From Brachionus plicatilis (taxonomy: Eukaryota > Rotifera > Eurotatoria > Ploima > Brachionidae): a stretch of DNA of 10,605 bases. Below the pieces are notes generated by a model that saw nothing but the letters and a program-made list of their open reading frames with translations, made no database searches and had not been told where the DNA came from. Each line of letters opens with the position of its first letter. Position 1 is the first letter of the stretch. This document shows, piece by piece, positions 1-6,039 of this stretch. The DNA lies in NCBI GenBank assembly GCA_010279815.1, contig QEOQ01000106.1, forward strand, positions 428,333 to 438,937. Reading direction: 5' to 3'. The position numbers were made by a program, and so were the translations under genes.

Positions 1-5
1 CTTTT

Positions 6-92
6 TTTACTACTTTTTTATTTAATTTACTACGTGTAATATTTGCTACGATTTTTTATTAAATTTGCTACTAGTTTAATTATTTTTGCTAC
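6..92. repeat. Short degenerate tandem repeat, TTTRCTAC unit
   Basis: The octamer TTTACTAC or TTTGCTAC occurs five times, starting at about 6, 26, 42, 64 and 85, that is every 16-22 bp, with AT-rich spacers often containing TTTAAT or TTATT. A partial inverted copy (TAGTAGCC) follows near 102. It looks like a small degenerate minisatellite. I see no gene in 1-312; the rest of that stretch is simple AT-rich sequence. Confidence 0.45.
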
Positions 93-312
93 TGGATTAA
101 ATAGTAGCCATAAATTAAATATCTATCATTTTGATCCTAATTTGATAGTGAAGCATTATTATACATAACATGTCTAGTAATGTTTAGTATTTATTTCTTA
201 AAAATTATTAAAATTATGAGATTAATTAAGTTTTAAAATTTTAAATGATTGTTTTGATTTTAAAATTTGATCTGAAACTTCAATTTGCCAAATAAATATT
301 TAGCAAGTCATA

Positions 313-597
313 TCAAAGTATTAATATGCAAATAATTTTTTTCAAATAATAAAATTTTTTAAATATTTTGAGTATTTGTTTTTGATATCTGATACCATCA
401 AGTAGAGTAATTTTTACATCCCTGCCTTTTATAGGTGCTATATCGTTGCTCAACATTGGATTCCAGACTTGAACATCATAATTTAAATAATAACTCTTAC
501 AATTCCATGATGGTTTGCGGTTCACCCAACTTATACTCGCACTTTTGATTGTCTGGTCCATAATGAAAAACAGCACATTTTTCTTCTTGAATTCCAT
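313..597 (-). CDS. Unidentified ORF, possible exon or gene relic
   Basis: This open frame of 94 codons starts at ATG 597 and stops at 313. I do not recognise the protein. The first ~80 residues have a mixed, protein-like composition (for example SWVNRKPSWNCKSYY, VQVWNPMLSND, IAPIKGRDVKI), unlike the low-complexity Lys/Ile/Leu/Phe translations of the surrounding AT-rich DNA. The last ~18 codons do look like that background, so the real coding part may end near 370. The frame stays open about 17 codons upstream of the ATG before a stop, so it could instead be an internal exon or a fragment of a mobile element. No transmembrane segment or known motif is evident. It has the same orientation as the SDR array but ends about 420 bp beyond SDR A. 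Confidence 0.25.
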   Translation of the reverse strand: MEFKKKNVLFFIMDQTIKSASISWVNRKPSWNCKSYYLNYDVQVWNPMLSNDIAPIKGRDVKITLLDGIRYQKQILKIFKKFYYLKKIICILIL

Positions 598-1017
598 AAG
601 CCGATTTTTTAAAAAAAATTTGCCATCAGATTCCCTTTTAATTTTTTCACATTAAGATCATTTAAAAACATAATTTTTGATAATTAAATTTTAACATTAA
701 AATCATTTGACCAGAATTCGAAGACGAAATATATAATTGAAGTAAAGTGAATCAAAATTTTAAGTTAAAAGAAAAATTATTTATTGTGATGAACAAAAAT
801 TTATTTGTGCGCATCAAAAGCTGTTTTTTTTTTAATTTTTTTTACCCATTTTAATTTATTTGGTCTCAACTAAAGAAATTTTAAATCTTTTTAAATAATT
901 TTTAAATAATAAATGAAGTTTTGATTAGACTCCAAATAGATAAGGAAATTTTTGAGAATGACTGAGTCTGTTCAGTTTTATTAAAAAATAAAATCAACTA
1001 TTTTTTAAAATAAAATT
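598..1017. other. AT-rich intergenic stretch with 3' end of SDR A
   Basis: No coding signal is seen here. On the minus strand an AATAAA (plus-strand TTTATT at 977-982) lies about 36 nt downstream of the SDR A stop codon and is the likely polyadenylation signal for that gene. The remainder is poly-A/T-rich sequence without a recognisable element. Confidence 0.5.
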
Positions 1018-3931
1018 CTATCGAGGAGACATGGCATGTCTTCCTCCGTCAACATGAACTATTTCACCAGTTATAAATGACGATAGATCCGATGCCAGAA
1101 ATGCAATTGTATTGGCCACTTCATCCGGAAAGCCAGCCCTGCCTAAAGCGTGAGATTGCTTGCATCTGATCAAAAATCTTTTATATTCTTCTTCAGTGTA
1201 TCCAGCACGTCTGTGTATATTGGTTTCTATTGTACCTGGGCTTAAAGATGAATTATTAAAATTAAAATATGAGACTAAAGATTTAAAATTTTATTTTATT
1301 TCAAATACTTAGAGATAGAAAATAAATTACTCAATAAAAGAATATTTAATAAAATCTTCATAAAATTTATCAATACCGTTTAAGAGTATTTTTTTACATT
1401 TAAAATAAATTAAAGGATTTAAAAATAATTTTTGACATGATAATTCAGTTAAATTTTGTATCGTGTCCCAGGGTTCCTCCAAAAATTAATGTGATTTATA
1501 AAAATTGTGATAAATATGGAACTTCTTGTTAATTTACTTTAAAAAAAAATTTATTTTGTTCTATGGTATCAGTATTTATATCAACAACCTTGAGTTACTC
1601 TGGAAGAACTCTGGAACAAGATACAAAAAAGCAAAAAATTAGTCAAAAATTTGTCATTTTTTTTTAATTTAATCAAAAAAATAAAGGAAAATAAAGTGCT
1701 GTTCCACAAGGATCAGTCTTAGGACCAATACTTTTTATCATATACATAAACGACTTAACTGATAAAGTTAGTAGTTTTTATGAATTATTTGCAGACGACA
1801 CGAAATTAGGAACGATGCTTGATGAAGTTGAAAAGTCTGACGTACTCAGAAACGACCTAAACGAAATCCATAACTGGACCAAAAAATGGCTTATTGGTCT
1901 AAATGAAGATAAATGCAAGGTTCTACACATTGGAAACAACAATCCGTACAACGAATACTTCATAGGCAATAAGCAAATTTCAAAAACAAAACAAGAGAAA
2001 GACTTAGGTATCACAATATCTGAAGACTTAAAGTGGACAACTCACATAAATTCGTCAATCAAAAAAGCAAATAATGTTCTTGGAATGATAAAAAGAACAT
2101 TTAAATTCCACAACAAGGATTCAGTATCAAGACTTTACAAAGCGTTTGTCAGACCTCTTCTTGAGTATGGAGTTACAGTTTGGAGACCTTATTTGAAGAA
2201 AGACATAAACGCCATCGAAGCTGTTCAAAGACGAGCAACAAGGCTTGTGCCTGAAATCAGTAGAATATCTTATGAAAAAAGGTTGCAAGAATTAAATTTG
2301 ACAACACTTGAAATCAGAAGACTTAGACGTGATTTAATACAAATGTTTAAAACAGTTAAAGGATTCGATGAAATAAACTGGTTTAATAAAATTGTGTTTA
2401 AAAATGAACAGTCATTCCAATCGACATATCAATTAAGGTCACACGAATTCCAGATAGAAAGACAAATAGTCAAAAACTGTGATCCGCGTCACAATTTCTT
2501 CGCAAACAGAGTATCAAGCGTTTGGAACAATCTACCAAAAGAAGTAGTCCTATCAAATGACATAAACGAATTTAAAAATAAACTTGACAGCCTGAATTTA
2601 GAAAGCTATTACAATGGATACTAAAACTCCATTTCATGTGGCCAGCCACATTATAGCTATTTATTTATTATTATTATTATTATTAAAATTACATGCTCTT
2701 AGGAAATATTTTAATTTAAAAAAATTTTTAAGTTTAAAGAAGAAAATTTTGATGTAAAATTACTTAAAATTACATTATTTCAAGTCAAACTTAACAAAAA
2801 TGCTGACGGCCAAAAAAGTCTAATTTTTCGGACAAAAATTTGATTTTTTATAAATTTTTTAGTTTCATAACAATTTTTTGGCAACAACAGTTCAAAGACA
2901 TAGTCCTGAAATTAATGAATGAAAATACTGAATAAAATAACAATTTTTAATTAAATGATTCTTAAAAAAATTAGGTCTAACCAATTCTTCAAGTTTTTAA
3001 GGGAATTTTTTTTATTTAAATTTTTTGCTAAGCAAAGGAATTAAAAAATAAATTAAAAAAATTCTAAAATTATATTATTTTGTAGACAAGACTTAGAACT
3101 TTAAGAAAATATACATTAATATATAATTAAGTAATGTAATACATTAGAAACCAGGTCTTTATCTTTCTTTCATAAATAAGGCTTTGACCGGGGGTATATG
3201 GAAATTTTTTCAATTTTCTTGAAAAAATTTTCTCTCCAAGGTATTCATAATTTTTTTTATTCAAAAATTAAAAATCTATTAACCTATTAAAAATGTACTC
3301 TCCAAGATAGGAGAATGGAAATTTTAAAGAAATTTTTTTAACAAGTAAATTTTAACATTAAATAACTCACAAAATAAAAATAATATAATTACTTAACAGA
3401 ATTGACTCTGACATTTTGATCTGCCAATTCTAGTGCTAAACATTTGGTGAATTGGTCTAGGCCAGCTTTGCTCATTGAATAAGGCAACAAACCTGGAAAA
3501 TTTTTACTTCCAGCAATACTAGACACATTTACCACACAACTTTTTTCTTTTATCAAATAAGGCAAACATAATCTACTCAATTGAATGACTGATTTTAAAT
3601 TGACATTCATTATTTGTTCATATTCATTAATATCTGTGTTCATAATGCCGCTCAGTTTGAAAATAGCGGCATTATTTACCAAAGTAGTAAGCTTGCCAAA
3701 TTTTGCGATGCAGCTCTCAATTAATTGTGATCTAACTTCATTGTCTGTTATGTCTCCCACAACTTTAATTACATTCGATTGACATTTAGATAGAGTGTCA
3801 TCGAGGCCCTTTTCATCACGTCCTAAAACCACCAAATTCGATCCTAATTTTGAAAATAAAATGGCAGTTGCTTTTCCAATACCGGACGAAGCACCAGTAA
3901 TTATTGATGTTTTTCCACTCAAATTAAGCAT
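1018..3931 (-). CDS. Short-chain dehydrogenase/reductase A (FabG-like), 2 exons
   Basis: Spliced CDS: exon 1 is 3931-3393 (539 nt), intron 3392-1241 (GTAATT...AG), exon 2 is 1240-1018, stop TAG. The join completes an Asn codon in NSVN-PG and gives 253 residues, the usual length of a classical SDR. Seen in the protein: Rossmann motif TGASSGIG (12-19); R38 after the second strand, typical of NADP(H) preference; NNAA at 86-89 where most members have NNAG; and the tetrad N111, S138, Y151, K155 (YSMSK). The C-terminus ends [13 protein letters not shown]. Family knowledge predicts an NAD(P)H-dependent oxidoreductase of the 3-oxoacyl-ACP-reductase type; the substrate is unknown. ATG 3931 follows an AG directly (TTTAG|ATG). 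It is the most diverged of the three copies. The 2152-bp intron is swollen by an antisense retrotransposon. Confidence 0.88.
1695..2624 (+). pseudogene. Reverse transcriptase ORF2 C-terminal fragment
   Basis: 309 codons are open without a stop or frameshift; translation from the first ATG at 1815 would give 269 residues, but the homologous sequence clearly begins upstream at 1695. Visible motifs are the RT block VPQGSVLGP (about 1701-1727), then INDL, then the catalytic FADD (about 1788-1799) followed by TK. After these come [29 protein letters not shown], the thumb-like [17 protein letters not shown] and VQRRATRLV, typical of CR1/Jockey-type ORF2 C-termini. The endonuclease domain and the N-terminal RT fingers are missing, so the copy cannot be autonomous. 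The uninterrupted frame points to a recent insertion or recent shared ancestry with an active element. It has no link to SDR function. Confidence 0.85.
2636..2651 (+). other. 3'-UTR stem-loop of the retrotransposon
   Basis: ATGTGGC pairs with GCCACAT across a 2-nt loop (perfect 7-bp stem), 11 nt after the ORF stop. Some LINEs use 3'-terminal stem-loops for recognition by their own reverse transcriptase; that role here is inference. Confidence 0.5.
2659..2686 (+). repeat. (TTA)n tail of the retrotransposon
   Basis: ATTTATTTATTATTATTATTATTATTA-type microsatellite directly after the LINE 3' UTR. Short 3' simple-repeat tails are usual for CR1/L2-type elements, so it marks the 3' end of the insertion. 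Confidence 0.7.
3200..3232. repeat. AT-rich hairpin in the SDR A intron
   Basis: The segment 3200-3213 (GGAAATTTTTTCAA) pairs with 3219-3232 (TTGAAAAAATTTTC) with one mismatch over 14 bp and a 5-nt loop. In DNA this AT-rich, such hairpins can arise by chance. Confidence 0.35.
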
Positions 3932-4501
3932 CTAAATTTAAATTAGATTTAATTTTTAAAAATCTTAATTTTTCTAAATTTTAAATGTTATTTGTCAAGA
4001 TTTAAATAAAAAATATAATGTAAAAATTATAAACTATTTTAAAAAAAGTTTTAATGAAATTTTGTAAAAAAAAAATGAATACTTTTTTATTTTGTATATT
4101 ATTAATTTAATGAAAATCCAAATTTTTTAAAATTCTTTTCAATTAGCAGAATTAATCCATTGTTTATTAATGATATTAAATTTTTCTTTTGATGTAAATG
4201 AATAAAATACGAATTACTTTTTCATGTAAATTTACAGGTATTTATCACATTTTTTATCTTTTAGTTGAAAAATTAAATTAAAATTGATTTTTAGAAAAAT
4301 TAATTTATTAATTTTTCACACTGGAGTTCAAGATTTTTTTTAAAAAAATACTTAAAAACTAAGTATAAATTTTGTCTAACTTTAGTTATTTAAGTTTTTT
4401 TTTTATATAATTATCTTTTTTTCGATTTTCGATTTTTAAAGTTTATGTTTTGAAAAAAAAAAAGTTGCAAAAAAAACCTTGTCACAATCAATTAAGTTTA
4501 T

Positions 4502-4629
4502 CTACAGAACTATTTAAAACTAAATTTTACATTCCTCAACTCTTCCTCGACTTTTACTTTCCCCACAGGAATAGTTGAAGAAGAGTCGAGGAAAAGTCGA
4601 GGAACAAGTTGGTTTTTAATTGTTCTGTA
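4502..4629. repeat. Foldback/MITE-like palindromic element
   Basis: The left end (TACAGAACTATTTAAAAC, from 4503) is an imperfect inverted copy of the right end, whose reverse complement reads TTACAGAACAATTAAAAACC (4629-4610). Just inside, the left side carries TTCCTCAACTCTTCCTCGAC and the right side carries GAAGAGTCGAGG and AAGTCGAGGAA, which again pair. The centre is about CTTTCCCCACAGGAATAG. The ~128-bp unit is markedly less AT-rich than its surroundings. No coding capacity; a non-autonomous foldback or MITE-like insertion is the simplest reading. A related sequence lies at about 7345-7432. Confidence 0.6.
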
Positions 4630-5054
4630 ATTATAAAAAAAAATATAAAATAATAGAATCTTTTGAAAATATTTACTAAATTTTTAAATTAATGATTTGA
4701 AAACTTCTTAATAGATATTAGCTTTAATTTATAAATTGTTTTAAAATTAATAAAAAAATTCTGAAATATGATTTTGTTTAAAAAAGATATTTTACTTTTA
4801 TTAAGTTAATATTTTATTTTATTTTAATTTTTAAAGAGATTATACTTTATTATTTGGGGTAATTTTCTTTATTTAAAATAGGACTGAGGCATTAAAAAGG
4901 CCCAAAAAATCTACTATTAAAATAATAAAAAAAATTTTTTTAATTAAATTTCGCTTTTTTTTCAAATGAAAAAAAAAAAATTTTGATAGAACAAACCAAC
5001 AAGATCCCTAATTTTATTTTAACAATAAATATCTAATTAGCACTTTTACTCGCT

Positions 5055-5060
5055 TTTATT
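5055..5060 (-). promoter_or_regulatory. Polyadenylation signal of SDR B
   Basis: AATAAA on the minus strand about 41 nt beyond the SDR B stop codon; a normal position for an animal cleavage/polyadenylation signal. Confidence 0.4.
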
Positions 5061-5100
5061 TAATTTGAATAGAAATAAAAATTAAATTTTCAAATTTTAT

Positions 5101-5930
5101 TTATCTAGGTGTCATCGCATGTCTTCCTCCATCCACATGGACAAGCTCTCCTGTGATGAACGAAGCGTTGTCTGAAGCAAGAAAGGCGATAGTCCTGGCA
5201 ACTTCTTCGCCTGTTCCTGGGCGACCAAGAGCATGAGTATTCTTACAATTTTCTAAAAATTTAGCATACACTTCTTCACTTTGACCGGCTCGGCGGTGCA
5301 AATTGGTAACAATAACACCAGGATTTACCGAGTTCACTCGGACCCCTTTGTCTGCCACTTCAAGAGCAACACATTTTGTGAACTGATCCAGCGCAGCTTT
5401 GCTAATACAGTATGGTAACACACCAGGGAAACTTCTAGTTCCGGTCACACTCGAAACATTGACCACAGATCCTTTTTCCTTGATCAGATATGGCAAACAA
5501 AGCTGGGTCAAAATCATGGCCGATTTAACATTAGTGTCCATGGACAAATCGTAGTCTTCCATTTTCATGTTTTCCAAACTACCGGCCTTAAGTATTCCTG
5601 CTGCATTTACCTAATTTTAAATAATTTTTGAAAAAAAAAAAATTAATTTTTTTTACCAAAAAGTACCAGAATGTTAATGGTGCCAAATTTGTTGACAGCT
5701 TGTTCGACAATTTTTTTACAAGTGTCCGAGTTGCACAAGTCACCACTTACTTTAATTATGTCATTTTTAAGCTCTGGATTGCAGAGTGTTATAGTTTGGT
5801 CGAGAGCACTTTCATCTCGGCCTACTAGGACAAGTTTGGAACCAAGTTGAGAGAAAAGAATAGCAGTGGCTTTGCCAATGCCAGAGCTGGCGCCAGTAAT
5901 AATTGATGTCTTGTTAACTAAAGTAAGCAT
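5101..5930 (-). CDS. Short-chain dehydrogenase/reductase B (FabG-like), 2 exons
   Basis: Spliced CDS: exon 1 is 5930-5667 (264 nt), a 56-bp intron 5666-5611 (GTACTT...ATTAG), exon 2 is 5610-5101, stop TAA. The phase-0 join reads INIL-VNAAGIL and gives 257 residues. The alternative downstream donor GTAAAA would put the next exon out of frame. Seen: TGASSGIG (12-19), R38 (NADP(H)-type), N115, S142, Y155, K159 (YCISK) and C-terminus [13 protein letters not shown]. The usual NNAG is NAAG here (90-93), an oddity in a motif that stabilises the central sheet. All catalytic residues are present, so an active NAD(P)H oxidoreductase is expected; the substrate is unknown. It lies 109 bp downstream of SDR C on the same strand and is closest to C, sharing an almost identical stretch at 5318-5404. 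Confidence 0.9.
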
Positions 5931-6039
5931 TTTGGAAAAAAATTGAAAGCGTCTTTAAAATTTTTCTTTATTTAAAAAAAAAATATTTGATCACGTGAAA
6001 AATAAAATAAAAAATTTTATGATAATTAAAAAATTTTGT

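Larger units (their letters stand above)
1695..2686 (+). mobile_element. 5'-truncated CR1/Jockey-like non-LTR retrotransposon
   Basis: This is the 3' part of a LINE lying in the SDR A intron, antisense to the gene. It starts abruptly inside reverse transcriptase; an in-frame TAA directly precedes the readable frame at 1692-1694. It continues through the end of ORF2 (stop at 2622-2624) and a ~60-bp 3' UTR containing a stem-loop, and finishes in a (TTA)n tail. Truncation at the 5' end is the normal outcome of target-primed reverse transcription. I could not find a clear target-site duplication. The clade call (CR1/Jockey group) rests on the RT motifs and the C-terminal [10 protein letters not shown]...[10 protein letters not shown] region. 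Confidence 0.85.
1241..3392 (-). other. Intron of SDR A, 2152 bp
   Basis: The donor GTAATT is at 3392-3387 and the acceptor AG at 1242-1241 (minus strand), phase 2. Apart from the retrotransposon fragment at about 1695-2686 and an AT hairpin near 3200-3232, I see only AT-rich filler in 1243-1694 and 2690-3390, with no further exon-like sequence. Confidence 0.8.
3932..5100. other. Intergenic region between SDR A and SDR B
   Basis: Very AT-rich and without coding signal on either strand. It holds the foldback repeat at about 4502-4629 and the SDR B 3' flank. On the minus strand an AATAAA (plus TTTATT 5055-5060) lies about 41 nt after the SDR B stop. The SDR A promoter should lie in the left part, but no motif can be named. 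AG at 3933-3932 (minus) directly abuts the SDR A ATG. Confidence 0.5.

Noticed and set aside
1778..2014. Minus-strand open frame of 78 codons
   Set aside because: It lies antisense to the reverse transcriptase frame, whose motifs are unmistakable; Ser/Phe/Leu-rich shadow translation.
3585..3782. Plus-strand open frame of 65 codons
   Set aside because: Antisense shadow of SDR A exon 1.
4930..4985. Poly-T/poly-A palindrome around TTTTTTTTCAAATGAAAAAAAA
   Set aside because: Homopolymer runs of this kind are frequent throughout the window; no reason to see more than chance.
5628..5828. Plus-strand open frame of 66 codons
   Set aside because: Antisense to SDR B exon 1 and its intron; no independent coding character.
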